This document shows positions 1 through 8,484 of a stretch of DNA of 64,000 nucleotides, in pieces; positions within the stretch are counted from its first letter, which is position 1; each line of letters begins with the position of its first letter. Source of the stretch: Erythrobacter ani (GTDB lineage Bacteria; Pseudomonadota; Alphaproteobacteria; Sphingomonadales; Sphingomonadaceae); the NCBI RefSeq assembly GCF_019204025.1, contig NZ_JAGSPB010000001.1:992001-1056000 (forward strand). The letters run 5' to 3'. Below the pieces are notes generated by a model, which did no database searches, was not told the DNA's origin, and saw only the letters and a program-made list of their open reading frames with translations. A program made the translations under genes and the position numbers.

Positions 1-2
1 AG

Positions 3-578
3 GAAGCCGATCGCCGCTTCGGCAAAAGGCAACGTGCGCTGCCCAAGTTTCTAGTCGAAGGCCACACCGATTACCGCCATGTCCCGCTTGATGTGCAGCA
101 CGATTCGATGGGCTGGCATGGCAACGGGATCCTGGTGCGCAGGGACATCGTGATCGACCATCAGGATATAATTCACATACCGTACCTTGAACCGCGCGGC
201 GTCATTATGACCACCTTGGGCTTCAAGGGTCACACTCTTTCGGTGTTCGGCATGCATCTCGACTTGTCCGGTTTATGGCGCAACCGCCAGGCGCAGGTGA
301 TTGCCGAGCTTGCTCAGGAACAACAGAAACTAAGTCCCACCATCCTCACTGGCGACCTCAATGAATGGCGCCGGGATGCAGGTTGCCTCAGGATCTTCGG
401 ACGCCATTTCTCGGTACTGGATTGCGGGCGCAGCTTCCATAGCCGTCGACCAGTCGCTCGGCTTGACCGGATCATGCACTGCGACAAGGTCGAGGCGCTG
501 GAATGGGGTGTTCATCACAGTTCGCTGGCGACCATCGCGTCCGACCATCTGCCTGTTTGGGCAAGGTTCCGATTCTAG
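3..578 (+). CDS. Endonuclease/exonuclease/phosphatase family hydrolase, 5'-truncated by window
   Basis: The reading frame is open from the window edge, so the N-terminus is missing; 191 residues are visible. The C-terminal signatures of the Mg2+-dependent EEP fold are present in order: GDLNEW (metal and phosphate binding), LDRIM (the usual D-x-I/V box) and SDHLPV (catalytic Asp-His near the C-terminus). Proteins of this type cleave phosphodiesters in nucleic acids, lipids or small molecules, and nothing here fixes the substrate. Only the first few dozen residues should be lacking compared with 230-250 aa family members. It has no copy of the island promoter motif within the window, so its relation to the low-oxygen genes is unknown. 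Confidence 0.85.
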   Translation, partial: EADRRFGKRQRALPKFLVEGHTDYRHVPLDVQHDSMGWHGNGILVRRDIVIDHQDIIHIPYLEPRGVIMTTLGFKGHTLSVFGMHLDLSGLWRNRQAQVIAELAQEQQKLSPTILTGDLNEWRRDAGCLRIFGRHFSVLDCGRSFHSRRPVARLDRIMHCDKVEALEWGVHHSSLATIASDHLPVWARFRF

Positions 579-587
579 CGCCCCACA

Positions 588-944
588 TCATTGTGCAGCT
601 TCGAGTAGGTCCGATACCGTGGCAAAATTCTCTAGCGGATTGTCATCGAACAAGACGAGATCGGCACTCCGGCCCACAGCATTCCGCTCTTGAAGCAACC
701 TTTGCTCGACAAGCAACCGACCTGGGTCAAACCCGCCGCCTGCGCCATGGATCACCAGCACTGTCGGACCCTCACCCCAGCTGACGTACTCGATCGGATC
801 GTGACAGGTCTCGCAAAGCGACTGCTTTCCCGCTAGTTCGGAACGCCTTGCATCGGCGGCGCGATTGGCGATGATCGTCGCTGCGAACCCCAGCGTAACG
901 ACGCTGCCAAAGGCGGCCAATCCTATGCTACGATGCGACCTCAT
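588..944 (-). pseudogene. Chimeric relic: alpha/beta-hydrolase N-terminus joined to amidohydrolase C-terminus
   Basis: The 118-residue frame starts with a membrane anchor, then IEYVSWGEGPTVLVIHGAGG, the opening strand and oxyanion HGxG region of an alpha/beta hydrolase. It then switches abruptly to GRSADLVLFDDNPLEN, which is the closing segment of amidohydrolase-superfamily proteins (G-x-x-ADLVLLD-x-NPL). No nucleophile elbow, no catalytic acid/His and no amidohydrolase metal site is present. The simplest reading is an in-frame deletion that fused the ends of two neighbouring genes. Its upstream neighbour (967-1374) is also truncated. A functional new protein cannot be excluded but is unlikely. 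Confidence 0.55.
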
Positions 945-966
945 CGCTAGCGCGCCTCGTAATGCG

Positions 967-1374
967 TCAGTCGAAGATGACCGTAGGCGAAAGGCCCTTC
1001 ATTCGTGAACTCATCAAGAATAAACGGTGAGGCGCATCGAAACGCTCATATTGTTTGGCGCGTCCGGTCATTCCGTCGGCACCCGGCGCGTCATACATGG
1101 TCGCCTCGAACTCCATCGCGATCTCTGTAACGACGGGGCGTCCGACCGAACCCGTGAGGGCGATGTAGCGCCGAACAGGTTCAGGAAGCGGGGCAAGGTC
1201 TTCCTCAGTGAGCACAGGCAACTGCGCGATCGGTACCGCTGCTGCTTCGGTCCTTCGCATATCGAAGGCACGTGAAAGGCCTGTCGACCAAGCGTAAAGC
1301 CCGCCGCCGAAGCCAGTCAGCAATCCGGCACCCATAAGCCAAATGATCGCGTTCCTGCCCACTGTTATTCCCAT
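967..1374 (-). pseudogene. N-terminal fragment resembling DUF6544/DUF6920 proteins
   Basis: The frame encodes 135 residues: one N-terminal hydrophobic segment (about residues 9-30), then LPEPVRRYIALTGSVGRP, which resembles the signature start of a family of roughly 240-290 aa hypothetical proteins, then a partial following domain (PHRLFLMSSRMKG). It stops just after that, well short of family length. The next relic begins 22 bp downstream on the same strand, so both look like remains of one deleted operon. Family assignment is from memory of the LPEPVRRY motif and is moderately sure. Confidence 0.45.
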
Positions 1375-1420
1375 GATGCTGAGAGTTCGAGATAGTCGGA
1401 AGAAATCGTCATGAGACTAA

Positions 1421-1441
1421 GGAAATTGCCGTAGTTTCTGG
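1421..1441 (+). promoter_or_regulatory. Island motif variant upstream of the DksA-like gene
   Basis: The sequence GGAAATTGCCGTAGTTTC is a degenerate copy. Its reverse complement reads CTACGGCAATTTCC, sharing the CTACGGCAAT core with the copy before the alcohol dehydrogenase at 4439. It ends 50 bp before the chosen start codon at 1492. Confidence 0.5.
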
Positions 1442-1491
1442 ATGATGGATGTGTGGTTCATCATGCACAGAGCATTGAACAGGAGTTGCGA

Positions 1492-1809
1492 ATGATCGAT
1501 CGAACCGAGATGGTCCAACAGCTGCGCGAACGGCTCGATAACCTGTTGGAACGCGCTGAAGTGATCGAGGATGACCTGCGCCATCCGCTCGATGCGGACT
1601 GGAGCGAACAGGCGGTCGATCTCGCCGATGACGAAGCTCTGGAAGGTGTCGACGAAACGCTGCGCGCTGAGATCCAGCAGGTCCGATATGCTCTCGCACA
1701 GATAGAGAACGATACGTATGGAACCTGCGCGCAGTGCGGCAATGCCATTAGTGCCGAGCGCCTCAAAGCACGCCCGATTGCTACGCGGTGTATCGATTGC
1801 GCAGCCTGA
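1492..1809 (+). CDS. TraR/DksA-family zinc-finger protein
   Basis: This is a 105-residue protein of the TraR/DksA type, which binds the RNA polymerase secondary channel and alters promoter kinetics, often together with ppGpp. An N-terminal coiled coil (about residues 1-70) carries an acidic tip (DLADDEALEGVD). A C-terminal four-cysteine zinc finger follows (C79, C82, C100, C103). It lacks the longer N-terminal region of housekeeping DksA (about 150 aa). The start at 1492 is preferred over an in-frame ATG at 1453 because AGGAG lies six bases before it. The island motif at 1421-1441 suggests it is induced with the low-oxygen genes and could retune transcription during growth arrest. Confidence 0.88.
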   Translation: MIDRTEMVQQLRERLDNLLERAEVIEDDLRHPLDADWSEQAVDLADDEALEGVDETLRAEIQQVRYALAQIENDTYGTCAQCGNAISAERLKARPIATRCIDCAA

Positions 1810-2002
1810 GACTGCGCTGCGACGCCGGAGCGTTGAGTTGTTCATCCGGAAGAGGCGATCTTGCTTGTGTCTAGCGGGATCAACGACGGATCGATCGTTA
1901 GCGCGCGCCATATCGCAGCGCCGCGATGCGTCATCGGACTGCGAGATAACAAGAGCAGCGCGCACATGTTCAGCCGACGAACGCGGCGTCATACCTCCGG
2001 GC

Positions 2003-2017
2003 ATTTACGGATGTCGG
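2003..2017 (+). promoter_or_regulatory. Island motif before the polymer-forming protein
   Basis: The copy ATTTACGGATGTCGG lies 66 bp upstream of the ATG at 2084. It nearly repeats the copy before the RNase operon (ATTTACGGATATTCG at 30029). Confidence 0.6.
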
Positions 2018-2083
2018 CTTTCCACTCTCCCCGTCAATGTCCTGCCTCGACTGGCGCATCGCCGGATCAGGGAGGATCAGCAC

Positions 2084-3310
2084 ATGTCTCTTGCACCAAT
2101 AGGATCATTCAAGCGCTTCGCCATCGTGGCGATGTTCGGGGCCAGCGCGTTGGGTGCGCCGGCGGTTTCCTCCGCTCAGGATGTGACGCAAGCAAAAGCG
2201 CAGGCTTCTGTGCAAAACACCGAGGCTGCGGAACAAACTGACATGATCTTCCTTTCAGGCGAAGAAGTCGTCGCTTCGGACAACACAACAGACGACCTTT
2301 TTGCTGCGGGCCGTATGGTTGATGTGAGAGGAGCCCGCGCCGACCATCTCTTCCTCGCAGGCGGCGATCTCACAATTTCCGATGCACAGGTCAGCGATAT
2401 TATCGCCGTCGGCGGGGAGATCAGGTTGAATACGGCAAATGTGGCCGATGACATTATCGTCGCCGGCGGAGACATTGTCGCTGCTGAGGATTTCGAGATC
2501 GGCGGGACAGCCGTGATCACCGGAGGCAACGTCCATTTTGAAGCGCCTGTCGGGCAAGACCTCAGGATTGGAGCAGCCGAGATCTTCGTCAACTCGGCCG
2601 TCGCGGGCACGGCGCGTCTATCGGGCGATACAATCGTTCTTGGTCCGAATGCGCGAATTCAGGGCGATCTGTTCTATCGCGGGGAGAACCTCACTGTAGA
2701 CCCTGCATCGGTCATTGAAGGCAGCCGTACTCAGCTTCCTGCTTTGGAGAGCTACACCGCAGAGGAAGTCGGCGCAGGCGTCGGGGCTTTCTTCCTGTAT
2801 TTCGGCCTATCCATGATTGTGAGCTATTTCGTGATCGTCGCGCTGTTGGTGATTGCCGTGCCGGGCCTGATGCGAAAAACTTCCGCAATGCTGCAGTCCA
2901 CGCCGCTCAAGGCGTTAGGCGTCGGAGTGCTCTATGCACTTATCGTGCCCGTGCTTGGCGTGGTCCTGCTTTGGACGGCGCTGGGAATCCCGCTCGCCGC
3001 CCTGCTGCTGTTCGCATCGCTTGCACTCACTCCGATAGCAGTCGCAGTGAGTGCGCATTTCGTAGGAATGGCGGCTCGCCGGATCGTGACGAAGAAAGAA
3101 GGCCCACCTGAGACGACTTGGGAGCGGATCGCCTGGCCGCTGGGCGGTGTACTGCTCCTGTTGGCCGTCGCAATGATCCCCTTGGTCGGTCTCCTTGCCC
3201 TATTGTTCGCCATGCTGTTCGGGCTGGGAGCGTTTATTCGGCAAATGGCGGGAGCCCTTTCGGTTTCTTCGCCAGCTCCCGCATCCGCGCCTGCGACCGC
3301 TACGGCCTGA
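2084..3310 (+). CDS. Exported bactofilin-like polymer-forming protein with membrane anchor
   Basis: The 408-residue protein starts with a signal peptide (cleavage likely after ...PAVSSA, residue 31). A long region of short beta-strand repeats follows (patterns such as ADHLFLAGGDLTIS, DDIIVAGGDIV, VNSAVAGTARLSGD), like the right-handed helix of bactofilins and polymer-forming proteins. The C-terminal third holds about four hydrophobic segments. The start at 2084 is chosen for GGAGG eight bases upstream; a longer in-frame extension back to 1718 lacks coding character and overlaps the DksA-like gene. The 3' end overlaps the convergent alcohol dehydrogenase by 11 bp. The likely role is in the envelope, but its function is unknown. 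Confidence 0.8.
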   Translation: MSLAPIGSFKRFAIVAMFGASALGAPAVSSAQDVTQAKAQASVQNTEAAEQTDMIFLSGEEVVASDNTTDDLFAAGRMVDVRGARADHLFLAGGDLTISDAQVSDIIAVGGEIRLNTANVADDIIVAGGDIVAAEDFEIGGTAVITGGNVHFEAPVGQDLRIGAAEIFVNSAVAGTARLSGDTIVLGPNARIQGDLFYRGENLTVDPASVIEGSRTQLPALESYTAEEVGAGVGAFFLYFGLSMIVSYFVIVALLVIAVPGLMRKTSAMLQSTPLKALGVGVLYALIVPVLGVVLLWTALGIPLAALLLFASLALTPIAVAVSAHFVGMAARRIVTKKEGPPETTWERIAWPLGGVLLLLAVAMIPLVGLLALLFAMLFGLGAFIRQMAGALSVSSPAPASAPATATA

Positions 3311-4376
3311 TCGCCACCTTGAGCACGCCGTCGCGCTGATGGGAAAACAGTTCGTAGGCGTCTTCAATTGAATCGAGTGGGTAGTGGTGCGTGACCAGTT
3401 GGCCCGCATCCACCCGGCCCGAGGCAACCACATCCATCAAGCGCCGCATCCGCTCCTTGCCCCCCGGGCAGAGCGTGGTGCGGATGGTGTGATCCCCGAG
3501 ACCCGCAGAGAAGGGTTCGAGCGGAATAGCGAGATCGCCAGAATATACACCCAGTGAGGACAGCGTTCCTCCGGGGCGCAGAACTCGCATCGCCCCTTCG
3601 AAAGTTTCCTGAATGCCCAGCGCCTCAATCGCCACGTCAACGCCTCGTCCATCGGTGATATTCATGATCTCGTCGACCGGATCGACTTTGTTAAAATCGA
3701 CAATATGGGTCGCACCCATTCTCCGGGCCATTTCCTGACGCTCGGGGACGGTTTCGACCCCGATGATGGTGGTCGCGCCCATCATATGAGCGCCGGCGGT
3801 TGCGCATAGTCCGATCGGCCCTTGCGCGAAAACGGCGACCGTATCGCCGATCTTGATCTTGCCCGATTCCGCACCGCTGAAACCGGTCGACATGATGTCG
3901 GGGCACATCAACACTTGTTCGTCCGTCAGCCCATCAGGCACCGGCGCAAGGTTCGCCATCGCATCGGGAACCAGCAGGTACTCTGCCTGACACCCGTCAA
4001 TCGTATTGCCAAACCGCCAACCACCGATGGCCTTGAAGCCGTGTTTGCCCTGCCCGCCGCACTGCGCATGGCAGCCGCACAATGAAGCGTAAGACGTTCC
4101 CGCAGGAGTGATCGCGCCGGCGATGACGCGCTGCCCTTCTTCATAGCCCGTAACCGCCGAGCCGAGCTTTTCGATCACGCCCACCGGCTCATGTCCGATG
4201 GTCAGTCCTGCCTCGACCGGATACTCCCCTTTCAAAATATGCACATCGGTTCCGCAGATCGTCGTGGTGGTGATGCGGAGCAGTGCGTCGAGCGGCCCCA
4301 CATCGGGGATCGGTTTTTCACCCAGCACTATCCGCCCAGGTTTGATAAAGATCGCGGCTTTCATGAGTTCGGCCAT
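3300..4376 (-). CDS. Zinc-dependent NAD(P) secondary alcohol dehydrogenase
   Basis: This 358-residue medium-chain dehydrogenase has the catalytic zinc set CGTDVH (C41), GHEP (H62, E63) and a later Asp in CPDIMSTGF. The Rossmann motif QGPIGLC is near residue 180. The segment GAITPAGTSYASLCGC and lack of a four-cysteine structural zinc lobe resemble isopropanol/secondary alcohol dehydrogenases such as the Clostridium and Thermoanaerobacter enzymes. It would interconvert small alcohols with ketones or aldehydes and could act as a redox valve. GGAG sits seven bases before the ATG. It has its own island-motif promoter (4439-4453) and lies downstream of, but not overlapping, pfkB. Confidence 0.9.
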   Translation of the reverse strand: MAELMKAAIFIKPGRIVLGEKPIPDVGPLDALLRITTTTICGTDVHILKGEYPVEAGLTIGHEPVGVIEKLGSAVTGYEEGQRVIAGAITPAGTSYASLCGCHAQCGGQGKHGFKAIGGWRFGNTIDGCQAEYLLVPDAMANLAPVPDGLTDEQVLMCPDIMSTGFSGAESGKIKIGDTVAVFAQGPIGLCATAGAHMMGATTIIGVETVPERQEMARRMGATHIVDFNKVDPVDEIMNITDGRGVDVAIEALGIQETFEGAMRVLRPGGTLSSLGVYSGDLAIPLEPFSAGLGDHTIRTTLCPGGKERMRRLMDVVASGRVDAGQLVTHHYPLDSIEDAYELFSHQRDGVLKVAIRP

Positions 4377-4438
4377 GGTTTCGCTCCGTCGTTAATATTG
4401 CGAAGCAAAAGTGCGGCTTTGAAGCCATCGGGTAATTA

Positions 4439-4453
4439 CGCAGATTGCCGTAG
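4439..4453 (-). promoter_or_regulatory. Island motif before the alcohol dehydrogenase
   Basis: Read on the minus strand, CTACGGCAATCTGCG ends 62 bp upstream of the ATG at 4376. It gives this gene a promoter separate from the DUF2267-ppsA-pfkB operon. Confidence 0.6.
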
Positions 4454-4466
4454 CGATATCGGGGCG

Positions 4467-5399
4467 TCAGGAAGGCGGATGCGATTTCCGATAAAGGTCT
4501 TCGATATCATCCGCTGCAGCCAAGCCAGTTCCAGATGTAATCAAGGCCGCCGCACCCGCAGCAATCCCGAGCCGGAATGCGTCCTCGTCGCTTTTGCCCG
4601 AGGCCAATCCGTGTACGATCGCGGCGACGCAGCTGTCGCCGGCGCCGACCGCGCTATTTGTTTCGACCTCTGGCGCTCCCAGCACAACCGTGCCTGCCTC
4701 GCTTGCTAGCACCCCGCCGAACTCGCCCATGCTTACGGCCACGAGCCTTGCACCGCCCTGCGCGACGACTTTTCCAGCTGCCTCGCAAATCGCATTGATG
4801 TCCGTCAGTTTCTCGCCAATAAGATCCTGAAACTCCTTTAGATTTGGCTTGATCAGCTCAAATCCCCCATCAGCGATGGCCGCGGCCAGAGCGTCGCCCG
4901 ATGTATCGAGCACAGTACGGATCCCACGGCGATGCGCGACGGCAGCTGCTTGAGCGTAGAAATTGGAAGGGACACCGCGCGGGAGCGAACCGCTCATCAC
5001 AAGGTAGTCGCAGTCTATTTCACTGACCCGCTGGAGGCACGCGTCGCATTCTGCTTGGCTGACTTGCGGACCCGCAGGGACGATCCGGTATTCGTGACTG
5101 CTCGATTTCTCGTAGATCACCGGGCTGATCCGCGTCTCGCCACCAATCGCGATCTTCTCACGCACCAATTGATGAAGGTCGAGCAGCGCATCGAGCGCAA
5201 TCCCGGTTGATCCACCTGACAGATAGATACAGCGCGCGTTTCCCCCCATCCTCACGAACACGCGCGCCACATTTAGACCCCCGCCGCCAGGATCGACCGT
5301 TTGCGGAGGCGCTCGCAGCTTGTCGGTGTGCTCCAATTTCTCCACCACATAGGCGATGTCGATGGTTGGGTTGAGCGTGAGTGTCGCGATGTTCATCAT
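4467..5399 (-). CDS. pfkB: PfkB-type 6-phosphofructokinase/ribokinase-family sugar-phosphate kinase
   Basis: This 310-residue protein is collinear with E. coli PfkB. It has the N-terminal TLNPTIDIAY, the substrate/GG motif DPGGGGLNVARV (about residues 37-48), and the anion-hole and catalytic base motif VGAGDSCVAA near residue 255. It should phosphorylate fructose 6-phosphate with ATP, though tagatose 6-phosphate or a related sugar phosphate cannot be excluded. The start overlaps the ppsA stop (TAATG), so the two are translationally coupled. In Mycobacterium tuberculosis a pfkB paralogue (Rv2029c) belongs to the DosR hypoxia regulon, a parallel that fits this island. A second ATG lies one codon downstream. 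Confidence 0.88.
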   Translation of the reverse strand: MMNIATLTLNPTIDIAYVVEKLEHTDKLRAPPQTVDPGGGGLNVARVFVRMGGNARCIYLSGGSTGIALDALLDLHQLVREKIAIGGETRISPVIYEKSSSHEYRIVPAGPQVSQAECDACLQRVSEIDCDYLVMSGSLPRGVPSNFYAQAAAVAHRRGIRTVLDTSGDALAAAIADGGFELIKPNLKEFQDLIGEKLTDINAICEAAGKVVAQGGARLVAVSMGEFGGVLASEAGTVVLGAPEVETNSAVGAGDSCVAAIVHGLASGKSDEDAFRLGIAAGAAALITSGTGLAAADDIEDLYRKSHPPS

Positions 5400-7816
5400 T
5401 AGCCGGAACCGTGTTTCGAATGGTTGACGGCCACACCAGTTGCTTCTGCTTTTGCGACATGGTCCTTCACCGCAACGAAGCTATCGGGTGTAACCGAAAT
5501 CGCGTCGATCCCGCACGCGACGAGGAACTCTGCGAAATCGGGATGGTCGCTCGGTGCTTGCCCGCACAGGCCGACCGAGGAACCGCATGTCCTGGCCTCG
5601 GCGATGACGCGCTGGATCATCCACTTTACAGCCGGATCGCGAGCGTCGAACTGATCGGCGAGCAGTTCGGAATCTCGGTCTATCCCGAGCACCAATTGTG
5701 TGAGATCGTTGCTTCCGATCGAAAAGCCATCGAAGCGTTTGGCAAATTCCGCAGCCAGCACGACATTACTCGGCACCTCGCACATAACGAGCACGTCGAG
5801 CGCAGCCTTGCCGCGCTCAAGCCCGTTGGCCGCCATCTCCGCGAGCACTTGGTCTGCCTCGTGCACAGTGCGGCAAAATGGCACCATCACCGCGACATTG
5901 GTAAAGCCCATATCCTCCCGCAGGCGCTGGATCGCCTGGCATTCAAGCGCAAAAGCATCGCGGAACAAAGGTGATGCGTAGCGCGCGGCACCGCGAAAGC
6001 CGAGCATTGGGTTTTCCTCATGCGGCTCGAACACACGGCCGCCAATCAGGTCGGCATATTCGTTCGATTTGAAATCGCTGAATCGGATGATGACGCGCTT
6101 GGGGAAATAGACGGCAGCGATCCGCGCAAGCCCGCGTGAGAGGCGGTCAACGTAATATTCGGCAGGGCTGGAAAACCCTCGTGTCAGTTGCCGGATGATC
6201 ACTCGCTCGCGCGGATCTGCCACGCGCCTGGGTTCCAGCAGGGCCATCGGATGTACTCTAACACGGTTCGATATGACGAACTCCATCCGAGTAAGGCCCA
6301 CGCCATCCGCAGGGAGCTTCCACCAGCGGTAGGCGGCGCCGGGATCTGCCAAGTTTAGCATCACCTTTGTACGGGTGTGCGGCAACGCGGAAAGATCAAT
6401 GCTTTCTTCCCTGATTTCCGCCTCGCCTTGATGGACAGTGCCGCGATCTCCCCGCGTGCAATTGACCGTTACGAGCTGCTCGTCGCGAAGCTTGGAAGTC
6501 GCATCTCCGCAGCCCACGATTGCGGGCACGCCGAGTTCGCGGCTTACGATCGCGGCGTGGGAAGTCCGGCCGCCATGATCGGTGACGATAGCGGCGGCGC
6601 GCTTCATCACTGGCACCCAGTCGGGATCGGTCACACCCGTGACGAGCACCGAGCCATCGACAAAGCGCGCAATCTCATCAGCGCTGGAAATGACGCAGAC
6701 TGGACCAGAGGCTGCGCCTGATCCGATTGCCTGTCCCGAAGCCATCACTGCGCCGGCATTGACGACGCTGGAAGTATGCAGAACATCGATGCGGGTTTGA
6801 GCCTGCACAGTTTCTGGACGCGCCTGTACGACGTATAGCTCGCCATCGCGGCCATCCTTGGCCCATTCGATGTCCATCGGGAAGCCGTAGTGCTCCTCAA
6901 CGATTTTGGCCCAGCGCGCGAGGGTAAGGATTTCCTGATCGCTCAGCACATAGATTTGCCGGTCGGCGGTACCTGTCTCGACCCAGCTCGTGCCAGCCCC
7001 CTCCTCACCATAGACGAGTTTGCGTTGTTTGAGCCCGCACTTCTTCTCAATAATTGGCACGAGAGAAGTGTCCTCAAGCAGCGGCTTGAAGACGTGGTAC
7101 TCATCAGGCTCGACTGCACCCTGCACTACGCTTTCACCCAAGCCCCAGGCAGCATTGATGAGCACTACACGGTCAAATCCCGTCTCGGTATCGATCGAAA
7201 ACGTCACGCCTGCTCCGGCTTCGTCGGACCGGATCATGAGCTGCACTCCGATAGAGAGTGCGACGGCTTGGTGAGCGAAGCCCTTGAGCTCGCGGTATAC
7301 TATCGCGCGGTCGGTATAGAGCGAAGCGAAGCAGCGCTTGCACGCTTCGAGCAGAGCCTGCTCACCGCAAATGTTGAGGAAGGTTTCCTGCTGCCCCGCA
7401 AAGCTTGCATTCGGTAAGTCTTCTGCGGTGGCACTGGATCGGACGGCGACGCTTACGGTATCCACGCCAGAGCGCGCGCTCAGCTCTCGATATCCTACGA
7501 GGATCGCTTGCGCGATGTCGTCCGGCCATTCGCCGTCGAGGATAGCCGTGCGAATTGCCATGCCCGCCTGGGACACGGTCAGTCGGCCATCGTGATAGCG
7601 TGTCAGTTGCGCTTCCAGAACATCGTCTAGATCGTTCGCAGATACATATTCGCGAAACGCGTCAGCTGTAGTCGCAAAGCCTGGTGGAACTTGAATGCCC
7701 TTGTCGACGAGCGCGCCGATCATCTCGCCCAAAGAGGCATTCTTGCCACCGACGATTGCGACATCTTCGTGCGAGAGCGTCTCAAACCAGCGGATTGTCC
7801 GATTTGATGGCCGCAC
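5399..7816 (-). CDS. ppsA: Phosphoenolpyruvate synthase
   Basis: The 805-residue product converts pyruvate, ATP and water to PEP, AMP and phosphate. The N-terminal ATP-grasp region begins VGGKNASLGEM. The swivelling phosphohistidine domain shows TDHGGRTSHAAIVSRELG with the catalytic His. The C-terminal PEP/pyruvate barrel ends with the catalytic Cys in GLCGQAPSDHPDF. Length and order match E. coli PpsA (792 aa). The start is a GTG lying immediately after the TAG of the DUF2267 gene, and the stop overlaps pfkB, so three genes form one tightly coupled operon. The AMP it releases could feed the AMP-phosphorylase-like enzyme encoded at 31464 (inference). Confidence 0.93.
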   Translation of the reverse strand: MRPSNRTIRWFETLSHEDVAIVGGKNASLGEMIGALVDKGIQVPPGFATTADAFREYVSANDLDDVLEAQLTRYHDGRLTVSQAGMAIRTAILDGEWPDDIAQAILVGYRELSARSGVDTVSVAVRSSATAEDLPNASFAGQQETFLNICGEQALLEACKRCFASLYTDRAIVYRELKGFAHQAVALSIGVQLMIRSDEAGAGVTFSIDTETGFDRVVLINAAWGLGESVVQGAVEPDEYHVFKPLLEDTSLVPIIEKKCGLKQRKLVYGEEGAGTSWVETGTADRQIYVLSDQEILTLARWAKIVEEHYGFPMDIEWAKDGRDGELYVVQARPETVQAQTRIDVLHTSSVVNAGAVMASGQAIGSGAASGPVCVISSADEIARFVDGSVLVTGVTDPDWVPVMKRAAAIVTDHGGRTSHAAIVSRELGVPAIVGCGDATSKLRDEQLVTVNCTRGDRGTVHQGEAEIREESIDLSALPHTRTKVMLNLADPGAAYRWWKLPADGVGLTRMEFVISNRVRVHPMALLEPRRVADPRERVIIRQLTRGFSSPAEYYVDRLSRGLARIAAVYFPKRVIIRFSDFKSNEYADLIGGRVFEPHEENPMLGFRGAARYASPLFRDAFALECQAIQRLREDMGFTNVAVMVPFCRTVHEADQVLAEMAANGLERGKAALDVLVMCEVPSNVVLAAEFAKRFDGFSIGSNDLTQLVLGIDRDSELLADQFDARDPAVKWMIQRVIAEARTCGSSVGLCGQAPSDHPDFAEFLVACGIDAISVTPDSFVAVKDHVAKAEATGVAVNHSKHGSG

Positions 7817-8257
7817 CTAGTTTGCCACCTCAGTCTCCGGCCACATCGCGCGAATTTCGCGCGGCAGCGAACGGATGACTTTATCAATCTGCCCGCGCGA
7901 CAAATGTCGGTTGAGTACGCCGAACACAGCATGCACGGCTTCCCGAGGATCGACGCCACGACTGCCATGCAGCCCGTCAGAAATGGATGCCAGAAACTCG
8001 TCGGTTCTATGCGACTGCTTCGGGAGGCCAGTGGGATCAAACCGATCGTAGAATGTGCCCCGCACGATCATCGGTAATTGCGCGCCCAGATGTGCCGATA
8101 GCTCCAGCGGCAAGTTGTCGCGCAGATTCTGAAGGACCACTGAAAGCACTCGCCAGGCAAATGCCCGATCAGGGCCAATCTCCGATTGGATCTCCTCGAG
8201 CCAGATTGCCGTACTCTGCAAGGATTTGTCGAAAAGCGGGAGGATCGTGGTGCTCAT
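7817..8257 (-). CDS. DUF2267 family protein
   Basis: This 146-residue, mainly helical protein matches DUF2267: an AWRVLSVVLQNLRDNLPLELSAHLGAQLP-like first half and a repeat (VHAVFGVLNRHLS, IRSLPREIRAMW) that relates it to putative pterin-carbinolamine-dehydratase-like or stress proteins. Its biochemical role is not established. The ATG at 8257 is chosen because AGGAG lies seven bases upstream; a start at 8299 would add 14 unlike residues. It is the first gene of the operon with ppsA and pfkB and carries the island motif 69 bp upstream. DUF2267 genes are often found among stress genes in proteobacteria. Confidence 0.85.
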   Translation of the reverse strand: MSTTILPLFDKSLQSTAIWLEEIQSEIGPDRAFAWRVLSVVLQNLRDNLPLELSAHLGAQLPMIVRGTFYDRFDPTGLPKQSHRTDEFLASISDGLHGSRGVDPREAVHAVFGVLNRHLSRGQIDKVIRSLPREIRAMWPETEVAN

Positions 8258-8319
8258 GATAGTCTCCTGAATCTCTCTCGATTGATTGGAGGAGACCAAA
8301 CGCTATGTGCGGTGCGCCT

Positions 8320-8341
8320 GCGCGTAACTACGCAAACCTCC
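8320..8341 (-). promoter_or_regulatory. Palindromic island motif before DUF2267-ppsA-pfkB
   Basis: The plus strand holds GCGTAACTACGC, an inverted repeat of GCGTA around AC. It overlaps ACTACGCAAACCTCC (8327-8341), a 15-mer repeated identically before the host-attachment-like gene at 36076. The 15-mer ends 69 bp before the ATG at 8257. Confidence 0.65.
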
Positions 8342-8396
8342 CAAGGTCGTGACCCGAGGACAAAGCCGCTAACTCGGATAGGTCCGTGCTCGGGAC

Positions 8397-8413
8397 ATCT
8401 ACGGATATTGCGG
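8397..8413 (+). promoter_or_regulatory. Island motif before the CaCA antiporter
   Basis: The copy ATCTACGGATATTGCGG ends 71 bp before the antiporter ATG. It lies about 60 bp from the oppositely facing copy at 8320-8341, so the divergent region has one copy per direction. Confidence 0.6.
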
Positions 8414-8484
8414 AACCGACATAGGCATGATGTTCGATACGTGGACGCTTCCGCCCTAATTCAAGTCGCTGGACGCGACTGCCC

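Noticed and set aside
1718..2083. N-terminal extension of the polymer-forming protein
   Set aside because: It overlaps the DksA-like gene and the motif at 2003. The start at 2084 has a good ribosome-binding site and is followed by a signal peptide.
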